Source of the DNA: JBLWXV01 sp048267245
Lineage (GTDB): Bacteria; Bdellovibrionota; Bacteriovoracia; Bacteriovoracales; Bacteriovoracaceae
Length of the DNA: 64,000 bases
Direction of reading: 5' to 3'
Assembly: GCA_048267245.1 (NCBI GenBank)
Contig: JBLWXV010000001.1
Span: forward strand, 2,232,001-2,296,000
Shown here: in pieces, positions 26,061-34,069 of the stretch
Position numbering within the stretch: position 1 is the first letter of the stretch
Layout of the letters: the number at the start of each line of letters is the position of its first letter
Notes under the pieces: model-generated
Databases searched by the model: none
Told to the model about the DNA's origin: nothing
The model's input: the letters and a program-made list of their open reading frames with translations, nothing else
Translations under genes and position numbers: made by a program

Positions 26061-26804
26061 ATGAGGTTCTACGCCAAAATATTTGCTCTCCTCTTTATTC
26101 TCACACTCCTTCCACTGAGGTCACTCAAGGCCCAGGGTATTGGAGAGAGCTTTATTAATTCCATATCTTCTCCTTGGGTATGGTCCCCTGCACTAGCGGC
26201 TCTGGCGGTCTCCATTTCTCCACTTGATGGCAAGATTACCGACTACGCCTCAAAACATCATCCCATCTACGGCTCCGTTGATCGGGCAAAAAATTATAGT
26301 GACATCGTGGCCTTTTATATCTTTCCAGGTCTCGCAATTGCTTCTGGAACACTTCACTATGCCTACACGCCTGGAGTTTCCCCATGGCAAATAGGATCTT
26401 TTATCCCCTCGACCGCCCTCACATACTTTTCAAACTCACTCATCAAAGATCAAACCGGAAGAGTGCGTCCAGATGGATCAAACAACCAAAGCTTTCCATC
26501 GGCGCACACTGCAATTGCCAGTGTCCTCAGCCACGAAGTGAGATTCAATCTCCAACCTCACACCACCCCTAGAAATAGTCTTCCCCTCTCTATCGCCGGT
26601 GAGGCGCTTGTCTTCACTGTGGCCTGGGCGAGAATGGAGGCGAGAAAACACCATCTCTCCGATGTCTTGGTGGGCTATTCAATCGGCAAGCTCTTTGCAA
26701 CATGGATGAGAGGTTGGCTATTTAATGAGCGGCAAGACGCAATCGTTTACGCAAATACCAACCTTCACAGTGATTACCAGGTTGGAGTTAAGTGGTCTTT
26801 CTAA
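26061..26804 (+). CDS. PAP2-family lipid phosphatase
   Basis: A 247-residue membrane phosphatase. All three PAP2 motifs are present: KDQTGRVRP (K-x6-RP), SFPSAHTA (PSxH) and ARMEARKHHLSDV (R-x5-H-x3-D). After a signal-like first helix several hydrophobic helices follow. Substrates of the family include phosphatidic acid, undecaprenyl diphosphate and lipid A phosphates. ATG 26061 is chosen; ATG 26052 and TTG 26025 are in frame. The following gene is a second PAP2 protein overlapping by 13 bases. Confidence 0.88.
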   Translation: MRFYAKIFALLFILTLLPLRSLKAQGIGESFINSISSPWVWSPALAALAVSISPLDGKITDYASKHHPIYGSVDRAKNYSDIVAFYIFPGLAIASGTLHYAYTPGVSPWQIGSFIPSTALTYFSNSLIKDQTGRVRPDGSNNQSFPSAHTAIASVLSHEVRFNLQPHTTPRNSLPLSIAGEALVFTVAWARMEARKHHLSDVLVGYSIGKLFATWMRGWLFNERQDAIVYANTNLHSDYQVGVKWSF

Positions 26805-27643
26805 ATAAATGTTCATTAAAATTAACTTTTTTAATTCTATTCTTAAGCTTTTTAATCCCCCATCAAATAAATCCTTGTTACGCTAGCGACGCCGCTAGTG
26901 TTTCGAATGCTGCTAACGCCAAGGACAAGGAAGATTATCCACTCGATAATGTCATTGCGCCCCCTAATGGTAGGCAGCTAATTTTTGACAATGAACTTGA
27001 TAACGTTATTGCCCCCTTCACCTACCACTCTTCCCTTCTCTTTCTCTCAGGAAGTGTCATTGCCTATCTCACCTACAATCGAGATTACAACTCTAGAAGA
27101 GAGAAAAATTGGCGCGAGGAAGGAATGAGAAGTAAGCCCTGGCGAGAAGTTGGAAACTTCTTAGGATGGGGCGCCCTACCCATTGGTTACGGTCTCATTC
27201 AATATGCGACAACCAAATGGAGTGATAATACAGAGGGCCTAACAAACACCGAATATGTAGGAAAGAGTGTGGCCTATAGTGCACTCGCAACTTTTGCCCT
27301 TAAAAATCTTGTAAGACAAGGCCGCCCAAAAGATAAATATAAAACCGACTCATTTCCTTCCGGTCACGCTTCCTCATCCTTTAGTTTCTCTACCGCTATC
27401 TGGATGATACACGGTTGGAAGTGGGGCCTCTTTGCAAGCACCATAGCCACTTGGGTGTCCTACAGTCGCATTGATGATGGCAGCCACTACTATCACGACA
27501 CTGTTGCGGGAGCGACTTTAGGGGCGGCCTATGCAATTGGCATCTACAATAACCACTATCATCGAAGGCTACCCTTTCTCTTCACTCTGACACCAACAGA
27601 TGATTTAAGTGGTCTCAAAGGTCATCTTGTCTATGATTTCTAA
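26792..27643 (+). CDS. Second PAP2-family phosphatase
   Basis: A 283-residue protein starting at GTG 26792 inside the end of the preceding PAP2 gene. Motifs: NLVRQGRPKD (variant of the first motif), SFPSGHASSS (PSGH, with the usual Gly) and YSRIDDGSHYYHDTVAG (R-x5-H-x3-D, the histidine in HYYHD). It has a hydrophobic N-terminus (FLILFLSFLIPHQ) that may be a signal peptide. The tandem pair share little sequence outside the motifs, so they probably act on different lipids. Confidence 0.85.
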   Translation: MVFLNKCSLKLTFLILFLSFLIPHQINPCYASDAASVSNAANAKDKEDYPLDNVIAPPNGRQLIFDNELDNVIAPFTYHSSLLFLSGSVIAYLTYNRDYNSRREKNWREEGMRSKPWREVGNFLGWGALPIGYGLIQYATTKWSDNTEGLTNTEYVGKSVAYSALATFALKNLVRQGRPKDKYKTDSFPSGHASSSFSFSTAIWMIHGWKWGLFASTIATWVSYSRIDDGSHYYHDTVAGATLGAAYAIGIYNNHYHRRLPFLFTLTPTDDLSGLKGHLVYDF

Positions 27644-28680
27644 GGAAGCGTTTCTTTGAGAGATTCTCCAAAAGCATTCTTAAGAAGTTCAATAAACGCC
27701 TTAAAGCTAAAAACTTTTAGATCATCGGCCTCTTTTTCAAATTCAATAATTGTCCCGGTCGCATTTGTTTTTGAGTTTGAAAAAATAAGATTTCCTAGTG
27801 CACCTAAGTGTTGAGTGATCACTTCACCAAGATTTTTATAATCATCTTTCTTATATAAAATATCTAGGTCTTTTAAAATTGGTTTAATACTTCCTTTTAT
27901 CCTATTAGCACTTCCCTCTACAGTTACTCCAAGATAGAGTTCACCACTTTTGGTATCTAAACCTGTGTAGTGCTTTAAAAGAGGGTTAAATTCAGAGATC
28001 ATAGAATTATCAATTTCTGCACTAAGATTATAGCGATGCTTAGGGGTCATAAAGTCAATCTGACCAGAAATCGCGAGCTCACCATGTTCACCAAGCTCAC
28101 CATCTACTTTTATACCAGCAAGGCTTTCTTCATTGGAGTAAGCAATATTGGTGATATTTGATATCTCCCCTCTCAAGTTCTTTAAGACATCAAATCCCTT
28201 TGGAACTGATGGAATCAAGAGAAGTAAATCAACTTCTCTAAATTGTACATTCTCAATGTCGAGTATAAAAAGAGCGTCAGCCGTAGGAAGCCATCCGCTA
28301 GCATCAAGTCCATTCTGAGACCTCGCCTTACTCTCGTCATCAATCACTGCAATTGTCGCCTCAAAGACTCCCACTCTTCCACGAAACTCTCCCTTAACGA
28401 GAGCTCGCCAAGAGAGACTAAAGCAAGTGGAGTCAATATCGAGGAGAGGAATTTCTCTAATTGGCAATTTATAGAGTGTTAAATCTTTAAGGCAATAGCG
28501 ACCTAGGAAAAGGTTTGTTCTAAAGGCAGCAATGGACCCAGTGTGTCCTTCTATTCCATCCTTTAACTTTGAATTGATATACTTCCTTCCAAAGTAATTA
28601 ACCAAAGGGTGAAGGAGCGCCAGTGTGATTGCTAAGACTCCCAAAGAATAAATAATTATTTTTTTAGATTTTAATGACAT
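27640..28680 (-). CDS. DUF748/AsmA-like membrane-anchored protein
   Basis: A 346-residue protein. ATG 28680 has AGGAG upstream and puts a transmembrane helix (IIIYSLGVLAITLALLHPLV) at the N-terminus; an extension to 28764 is unlikely. The rest is periplasmic, beta-rich, with AsmA/DUF748-type features: WRALVKGEFRGRV, the SAEIDNSMISEFNPLLKHYTGLDTKSGELYL block and a helical C-terminus. Proteins of this kind are linked to lipid transport or outer-membrane homeostasis. It overlaps the convergent PAP2 gene by 4 bases. Confidence 0.75.
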   Translation of the reverse strand: MSLKSKKIIIYSLGVLAITLALLHPLVNYFGRKYINSKLKDGIEGHTGSIAAFRTNLFLGRYCLKDLTLYKLPIREIPLLDIDSTCFSLSWRALVKGEFRGRVGVFEATIAVIDDESKARSQNGLDASGWLPTADALFILDIENVQFREVDLLLLIPSVPKGFDVLKNLRGEISNITNIAYSNEESLAGIKVDGELGEHGELAISGQIDFMTPKHRYNLSAEIDNSMISEFNPLLKHYTGLDTKSGELYLGVTVEGSANRIKGSIKPILKDLDILYKKDDYKNLGEVITQHLGALGNLIFSNSKTNATGTIIEFEKEADDLKVFSFKAFIELLKNAFGESLKETLP

Positions 28681-28865
28681 CCTAACTCCTCTTAAATCCT
28701 GGTCATAAATAAGCAAGTGGTGTGCCAGGGTTTTAAGATGCGAGTTTCTGGCGCACTTGGCCATTATTTGAGGACTTGCAAACGCTTGATTAAGAAAAAA
28801 AGGTTTTTCAGTTTATGCCTAATGAAGTTCAATAGCAGAAATTTTTAATTAACGATGAGGGATCT

Positions 28866-29276
28866 ATGAAAGGCTTTATGAAGGAATTTCGCGACTTCGC
28901 TATGAGAGGTAATGTGCTTGACCTCGCAGTGGGTATGATTATTGGCGCCGCTTTTACTGGTATCGTAAAGGGCCTAGTCGACAATATACTCTCCCCTCTA
29001 CTGGGTCTCGTGATTGGTGGGGTTAAGATCGATCATCTCAAGTGGGCACTGACTTACAATGAAGCAGGTGAACCTCTAGTGAGCCTTAACTACGGTCTAT
29101 TCTTCCAAGCAATTATCAACTTCATCCTTGTTGCCTTTGCCATTTTCTGCTTGGTGAAATTCATAAAGTCACTAGAAAAGAAGAAAGCGGTTGAGGAAGC
29201 TGCTGCCCCGCCTGCTCCCCCAAAGAGTGAGGTTCTTCTCGAAGAAATTCGCGATCTCTTAAAAGAAAAGAAGTAA
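28866..29276 (+). CDS. mscL: Large-conductance mechanosensitive channel
   Basis: MscL opens on membrane tension to release solutes during osmotic downshock. In 136 residues it has the N-terminal FMKEFRDFAMRGNVLDLAVGMIIGAAFTGIV (first helix), the periplasmic loop, the second helix INFILVAFAIFCLVKFI, and the cytoplasmic bundle with a Pro/Ala linker (AAAPPAPPKSE) before LLEEIRDLL. It is a single gene, ending 2 bases before the convergent apaG. Confidence 0.97.
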   Translation: MKGFMKEFRDFAMRGNVLDLAVGMIIGAAFTGIVKGLVDNILSPLLGLVIGGVKIDHLKWALTYNEAGEPLVSLNYGLFFQAIINFILVAFAIFCLVKFIKSLEKKKAVEEAAAPPAPPKSEVLLEEIRDLLKEKK

Positions 29277-29277
29277 G

Positions 29278-29769
29278 TTAGAGAATATTACTGACGTTTG
29301 TATTAACGCCGGAATTGAGAGAGCGGGAATTATAGAGTTCTCCTCTCTCACACGTGGCGCGGTCTTGAGGGCGCAAAAAGAACAGGGGCACATTCACCCG
29401 AAACTCCCCCAAGCTCTCACTTTCAAAAATGTAATAGCCGCGCATAGATCCAGTGGCGGTCTTAAGTGGACAGTAGCTGTGGTACTTAAAAGACTCTCCA
29501 CTCTTTAAGTGAGGAGTCTGCCCAACCACACCCTCTCCATAGACCACGCGCTCATCACACTTGCCGTCGCGAATGATCCAATGGCGCTCGAGGAGCTGAA
29601 CCTCCTCATCGCGGGTGTTGGTCATTTTCACGCCATAAAAGTAGACAAAACTACTCTCCCTATCATCTGAGTGCTCCGGCATGAACAACGGTGCAACTTC
29701 GATGACTATCCCGCAGGTCTCTTCGCGGTAGGGGGTGATTGTCTCGTTTAAAGGGGTACTATATTCCAT
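29278..29769 (-). CDS. apaG: ApaG protein
   Basis: A 163-residue protein of the ApaG family (a fibronectin-III-like beta fold of uncertain biochemical role, once linked to Co/Mg resistance). The signature GEGVVGQTPHLKSGESFKYHSYCPL and TGSMRGYYIFE are conserved. It is longer than the usual 125 residues owing to a C-terminal tail of about 35 residues with Cys and Asn/Ser (TCERGELYNSRSLNSG). Confidence 0.9.
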   Translation of the reverse strand: MEYSTPLNETITPYREETCGIVIEVAPLFMPEHSDDRESSFVYFYGVKMTNTRDEEVQLLERHWIIRDGKCDERVVYGEGVVGQTPHLKSGESFKYHSYCPLKTATGSMRGYYIFESESLGEFRVNVPLFFLRPQDRATCERGELYNSRSLNSGVNTNVSNIL

Positions 29770-29838
29770 CTAGGGTTCCACCAATTGGAGCGATAAAATA
29801 ATCAATATACATAGTTATAAAACAACAGGGATTCAAGG

Positions 29839-30828
29839 ATGAATTTGACCTCACCTGTCTTTAACGGACCTATTATCTCTAAAAAACTAGCACTTGGCCT
29901 CATGTTATCGCTTATGACCTGGGTGTGTACCAGCACATGTCTACCTGCAGCGACTGTGGACAAGAAAGATATAAGGGATCGATTTGACTACATCCCACCA
30001 GCGGGGCTTGAGAGTTTTGAACTTGCTTCTAAAGAGCGCGGTTATAATATCTATGAGGGAACAGTCAGGGGCTTTAATCCCGTTAGCGGCGCACCATTTC
30101 CTAGTTCATTTCTCTATTACCAAACCCATCAAAGCGGAGTGCGTCCGCTCATCCTCATTCAGCCAGTAATTAGAGGGATCACCCCGGTTGAGTTGGGCCT
30201 GGCCAAATTCTTTGCCAGCGAGGGATATCACGCCTTTATCTCAAAAATTCCTGAAGATATCTCAGACACCAATCGCCCGATGAGCGACTTTGACAACTTT
30301 CTTCTGCGCGCCACGGCCGCGGTGCGCTCACAACTAGATGTCCTTGGGGCACGTCCAGAAGTTGATGAAAATAAAATTGCTGCCATCGGATCTTCGCTTG
30401 GTGGAATTAGAACCACTCTGCTACTCGGGGTAGATCCGCGCCCAAGAGCGGCCATGATCTATGTGGCCGGAGGAGATATCCCCTATATCCTCGCTAACAC
30501 CGACCAAGAACTACTCGTCAACTACCGCAATCACCGTATGAGAACTGACGGAATCTCTAGCCTCAAAGAATACGAGGCGAGAGTGCGCTCTCACATGGAA
30601 GTGGATCCACTCGCACTAGCCCCCTATATTAAGAGCGATCGAGTGCAAATGGTTATCTCTCAAAATGATCTAACGGTGCCAACCAGCAAGCAATACGAAT
30701 TGTGGAGCGCTCTTGGAAGACCAAAGGCCGAAATTGTGGGAGCGGGCCATGTGGGCTCTGTGATCACCTCCTATTTTCATCGCAAGAAAATCTTGCAATT
30801 TTTTAAGAAAAGATGGGAAATTAAGTAA
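29839..30828 (+). CDS. Exported alpha/beta hydrolase
   Basis: A 329-residue protein. A hydrophobic segment at residues 16-37 (LALGLMLSLMTWVCTSTCLPAA) acts as signal peptide. The alpha/beta hydrolase core follows: the nucleophile Ser in AAIGSSLGGIRTT (near 198), acid in VISQNDLTVPT and His in VGAGHVGSVI near the end. This order resembles dienelactone-hydrolase/acetyl-xylan-esterase proteins. It is probably a periplasmic esterase; the substrate is unknown. The next small gene follows after 27 bases. Confidence 0.78.
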   Translation: MNLTSPVFNGPIISKKLALGLMLSLMTWVCTSTCLPAATVDKKDIRDRFDYIPPAGLESFELASKERGYNIYEGTVRGFNPVSGAPFPSSFLYYQTHQSGVRPLILIQPVIRGITPVELGLAKFFASEGYHAFISKIPEDISDTNRPMSDFDNFLLRATAAVRSQLDVLGARPEVDENKIAAIGSSLGGIRTTLLLGVDPRPRAAMIYVAGGDIPYILANTDQELLVNYRNHRMRTDGISSLKEYEARVRSHMEVDPLALAPYIKSDRVQMVISQNDLTVPTSKQYELWSALGRPKAEIVGAGHVGSVITSYFHRKKILQFFKKRWEIK

Positions 30829-30855
30829 GACATATTTCCATAAACAGGATCTTAG

Positions 30856-31107
30856 ATGAAAGTAGACATTCAAATCGCAAAAGACTGCGAGCAAGTTGAT
30901 ATTAAATTTTTCTGTGATGAGTTCACAACCCCAAGGCACTATCGTGAGGCCATCCACATTGTGACCTGTTTCTCCTATGAGTTTGATCTAGACCCTGAGC
31001 TTGAGGCGGAAGATCTAGAAGAGATCATCGAAAAGACCAGAGAGTTAGAAAAAGACGAATTTACCTTCAACATCAACGAAGAGGGCATCGAGGTCGACAT
31101 CTCCTAG
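30856..31107 (+). CDS. Small acidic hypothetical protein
   Basis: An 83-residue, strongly acidic protein (ELEAEDLEEIIEKTRELEKDEF) with two Cys in the first half. AGGATC stands before the ATG. No signal or membrane segment. It follows the exported hydrolase closely and may share its transcript. No family recognised. Confidence 0.6.
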   Translation: MKVDIQIAKDCEQVDIKFFCDEFTTPRHYREAIHIVTCFSYEFDLDPELEAEDLEEIIEKTRELEKDEFTFNINEEGIEVDIS

Positions 31108-31191
31108 CGAGGTGGCAATCCTTGACCGCTTGATCCCTAGATCACTCCTTGAAATAATAGAGACAGCATAGACTGCTATCGTGGAGTAAAA

Positions 31192-31734
31192 ATGTCGGTT
31201 GATGTCAATAGTTACACTCAAAGAATACGTACCCAGGCCACACAAAATCGTGAAGATCTCGACAAGGCAAGGGAGACGTATCGTAAAGAGATTAACGAGA
31301 TTGAGGCCCTGTCCGACAATAAACTCGCCAATGTAAAAAAGTCTTTCACAGAAGTTCGCGAAGAGGATGCCAAAGATTTCACTGAGCGTGTTGAGTTCTC
31401 CAATAAAGATTTCAAAACTCGTTACGATGAATTAAAAACCTCAATGCTTGATCGAATGAGAGATATGGCCAAAAAAAATGAACAAGAGCGCCTCAAAGTT
31501 CGCGAAGAACATCAGCGTGAACTTGGTAGTATCACTAAGTCCTATGACGAAGTGGTCGCTATGAAAGACCGTGAAATTGAGGAACTCAAAGAAGGGCATC
31601 AAAACGAACTTCGCAATCTTAGAAATAGAAATGATCGCCGAGTGTCCACTTTAGTTGACGATTTCACCAAGCGCATGGAGGACTCAAATAAACGCCAGCG
31701 CGAAGAAATCGCAAGATTTCAAAAGCTTACCTAG
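31192..31734 (+). CDS. Coiled-coil hypothetical protein
   Basis: A 180-residue, highly charged protein made almost wholly of predicted helix (RTQATQNREDLDKARETYRKEINEIEAL and more) with heptad-like spacing, so probably a long coiled coil. No Cys, no Pro except none visible, no signal peptide. GTGGAG precedes the ATG. The role is unknown; structural or scaffolding function is possible. Confidence 0.68.
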   Translation: MSVDVNSYTQRIRTQATQNREDLDKARETYRKEINEIEALSDNKLANVKKSFTEVREEDAKDFTERVEFSNKDFKTRYDELKTSMLDRMRDMAKKNEQERLKVREEHQRELGSITKSYDEVVAMKDREIEELKEGHQNELRNLRNRNDRRVSTLVDDFTKRMEDSNKRQREEIARFQKLT

Positions 31735-31749
31735 TCTAACGTTAATCTA

Positions 31750-31778
31750 TTTACCACATTCTCTCTTTTCTATATAAT
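31750..31778 (+). promoter_or_regulatory. Sigma-70 promoter upstream of RRM gene
   Basis: TTTACC (31750-31755), 17-base spacer, perfect TATAAT (31773-31778). The transcript would begin near 31785, leaving a 5' leader of about 160 bases before the RRM gene. Confidence 0.6.
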
Positions 31779-31817
31779 CAGTTTAGTTTGAACCACTCCA
31801 GTATTTGGAGCAGTAAC

Positions 31818-31913
31818 ATGCGCCTTTTCAAGGCCTGTGCCTGTGATGAGGTCCCGTCAATTGATTATGAATGCCCAATACCAATCCCAAAATATAAAAG
31901 CCCTCGCATTTAG
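31818..31913 (+). CDS. Possible 31-residue leader peptide
   Basis: An open frame MRLFKACACDEV... with three Cys (CAC, then C at residue 19) and a Pro-rich end (CPIPIPKYK). GGAG lies at good distance before the ATG (TTGGAGCAGTAAC). It sits wholly within the predicted 5' leader of the RRM-protein mRNA and ends 32 bases before that start. It may be a regulatory leader peptide or a real small protein; codon evidence is too slight to be sure. Confidence 0.35.
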   Translation: MRLFKACACDEVPSIDYECPIPIPKYKSPRI

Positions 31914-31945
31914 ATCGTGAGTGTCCATCAGAAAGGAGATTTTTT

Positions 31946-32269
31946 GTGAAAACGAAATTGTATGTCGGCAATCTTGCCTTTAGCGTAACCGAAGAACAAT
32001 TGGCTGAAACATTCGGCGAGCACGGGGCAGTGAAAAGTACACGCTTAATCAAAGACCACGCCACTGGAAGAAGTAAGGGTTTTGGATTTGTGGAGTACGA
32101 GACTGCTGACTCAGCTGCTGCTGCCATTGAAGGTCTTGATGGCAAGGAGATCTTTGGAAGAGTTCTTAGAGTTAATGAAGCAATGGATAAGCCGCGCACA
32201 GGCGGTGGACCTCGCGCCGGTGGCTTTGCCCACGGGCCAAATAGAAGAAGAGAAGGCGGGGAAATGTAA
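31946..32269 (+). CDS. RRM-type RNA-binding protein
   Basis: A 107-residue protein with one RNA-recognition motif. RNP2 is LYVGNL (5-10), RNP1 is KGFGFVEY (44-51), and the loop sequence DHATGRSKGF is typical of bacterial and cyanobacterial Rbp proteins. A Gly/Arg-rich tail (RTGGGPRAGGFAHGPNRRREGG) follows the domain. It starts at GTG 31946 with AAGGAGA upstream. Such proteins bind single-stranded RNA, often in cold or stress response. It converges on the next gene with no gap. Confidence 0.93.
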   Translation: MKTKLYVGNLAFSVTEEQLAETFGEHGAVKSTRLIKDHATGRSKGFGFVEYETADSAAAAIEGLDGKEIFGRVLRVNEAMDKPRTGGGPRAGGFAHGPNRRREGGEM

Positions 32270-34060
32270 TTACTTTCCTCTGGTCGCCTCTGAGTCTTCG
32301 GGGGCGACTTCTACCTTCTCACCTGAAACACTCGCATTCTGCTTCTTATCTTTCTTGTCTTTCTTATCTTTTTTAACTTTACCGAGCTTATCTGTACTTG
32401 CGCATGAAACATCTCCACCCTCGCCTTCTGGGTGAATCTCCTCAACTCGCACCAATCCATCTTTATTGAGCACTAAGCGCAATTTAATAAAGAGATTGGG
32501 AGCAAGAGAGCTGTTTTTTGATTTTGAAGCACGCTCGGCGCGAACGCGACCTTCAATAATCACATTCACGTGATAGGTTCGCTGTGCCTTCACACGCTCG
32601 CCACCAGACTCTAGGTCATAGAGTAGAATTCGCTTTTTGGGATTTCTAAGTCTTGAGAGAAGATGATCAATGTCAAAGCGAAAGGTATCCCTTAGCCCCA
32701 TGATAGCGGCACTTTGATAGTCTGCTTCCCCAGACTTAAATGTACGGTTAACTTCAAAAATCATCTCTCCCATGTCCATTCCTAAAAATGAGGCGAGACG
32801 TTTGTGATTTCTTAGATTTTTAACTGCGTCCGTGAGTTTATCCCACCGACTCACTCGCACCACTTCTGTGGTTTGTCCCAGGTGAAGCTGCTGCTTTTCC
32901 CCATCGCGAGTAAATGTTTTATAGACTAATTCAGTTTTAAGATCGGGAAAGAAGTTTGAGAGTCGTGAATAGAGAAACTCTTTTGAGAGATCCTTAATAC
33001 GATCCTTAAAAACATAGACAATAACTGCAATACTCACAAGTGGTATGTAGTTCAGGGTGGTGTCGCGATTGAGCATGATCTCGATGCGCTGAACTTCAGC
33101 GAGGGCGGCCCATAAGGCCGCTAGTGAGGCCCCCATCGCAGCAGTGATATTGCGATGAAAGCGCTCTTTTCTCTTTGATGTACTTTGAATATAGAGACAC
33201 TCGCGAACAAATTTCTTCAAAAGTGAGTGTCTAAAGTAGAATTCCTCTTTTTCACGCGGCTTAGAATCACTTCTAAGATTCATATAGCCTTGTTTTTTTC
33301 GGTAATAGATCTCATCGTCTAATACCAGCTTCACACGCTGAGCGTGAAGGCCGACAATCATTCCCTCTTCATCATTGAGATCTCCGAGCTCAACTTTTCC
33401 CTTCACCCCTAGGAGATGGCCAAAGAAGAGGAGGACGCGAAACTCAATTTGATTTGATAGAAATTCATCAACCCCAATGACGGCCTCATTGAGTTCTGCA
33501 CTTACAAATTTGGAGAGGTTTTCAACGTAGCGATGGCGAAAGAAGTGAATGCGATCAAGAATATCTTGAAATTCTTGGCGGACGCTATCGCTTGGGACGC
33601 CCTTTATTTCTGAGCCTTTGGAAACTTTTCTAGCCAGCACATCAAATTGGCGATCAATCATGCAACCAAAGAGTTTCACATCATAGATCGCCTTCTTCGC
33701 CAACTTCTCCTCGGCCACTTGCTTAGAGATGAGAAGCTCAAGAGACTTTAATACAATTTGTTCAGGACTATCGCTCGTTTTTGGCGCTTCAATCATTTGA
33801 AACGTGAAGATATGTCCATAAAAGTCTGAAGCGCGGTAGGTATCGCTACTAAGACCAATTGAGTGGGGTAAGAAGTAAGTCATCTTCACGTCATAGAGAC
33901 GTTTTCGACCAGTCGTATTTCCTGCCAGTGAATAGTAGAAGTTAAGTTCAAACTGGGTCTTATCGTGCATATCCCACTCAACTCGAATGGGAGCTCGGTC
34001 TTGACTAGATTCAAAGGCGGTTTTTAAGACTTCATGAAGGTGATGATCATTACTTCGCAT
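32270..34060 (-). CDS. Large hypothetical membrane protein next to wzz-like gene
   Basis: A 596-residue protein of no recognised family. The N-terminal 290 residues appear soluble (VEWDMHDKTQFELNFYY at about 25-40). Two hydrophobic helices lie in the middle (AAMGASLAALWAALAEV and YIPLVSIAVIVYVF, about 310-350), then a second soluble domain of mixed strands, and a Lys-rich end with DKK repeated (KKDKKDKKDKKQ). It follows the chain-length protein gene by 9 bases on the same strand, so both are likely one operon and the product may work in the same envelope process. ATG 34060 is taken; the ribosome site is weak. Confidence 0.65.
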   Translation of the reverse strand: MRSNDHHLHEVLKTAFESSQDRAPIRVEWDMHDKTQFELNFYYSLAGNTTGRKRLYDVKMTYFLPHSIGLSSDTYRASDFYGHIFTFQMIEAPKTSDSPEQIVLKSLELLISKQVAEEKLAKKAIYDVKLFGCMIDRQFDVLARKVSKGSEIKGVPSDSVRQEFQDILDRIHFFRHRYVENLSKFVSAELNEAVIGVDEFLSNQIEFRVLLFFGHLLGVKGKVELGDLNDEEGMIVGLHAQRVKLVLDDEIYYRKKQGYMNLRSDSKPREKEEFYFRHSLLKKFVRECLYIQSTSKRKERFHRNITAAMGASLAALWAALAEVQRIEIMLNRDTTLNYIPLVSIAVIVYVFKDRIKDLSKEFLYSRLSNFFPDLKTELVYKTFTRDGEKQQLHLGQTTEVVRVSRWDKLTDAVKNLRNHKRLASFLGMDMGEMIFEVNRTFKSGEADYQSAAIMGLRDTFRFDIDHLLSRLRNPKKRILLYDLESGGERVKAQRTYHVNVIIEGRVRAERASKSKNSSLAPNLFIKLRLVLNKDGLVRVEEIHPEGEGGDVSCASTDKLGKVKKDKKDKKDKKQNASVSGEKVEVAPEDSEATRGK

Positions 34061-34069
34061 CCCTATAGT

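Noticed and set aside
32340..32390. DKK-coding 9-base repeats as phase-variation tract
   Set aside because: The repeats are in multiples of three and imperfect; they would only change the length of a Lys-rich tail.
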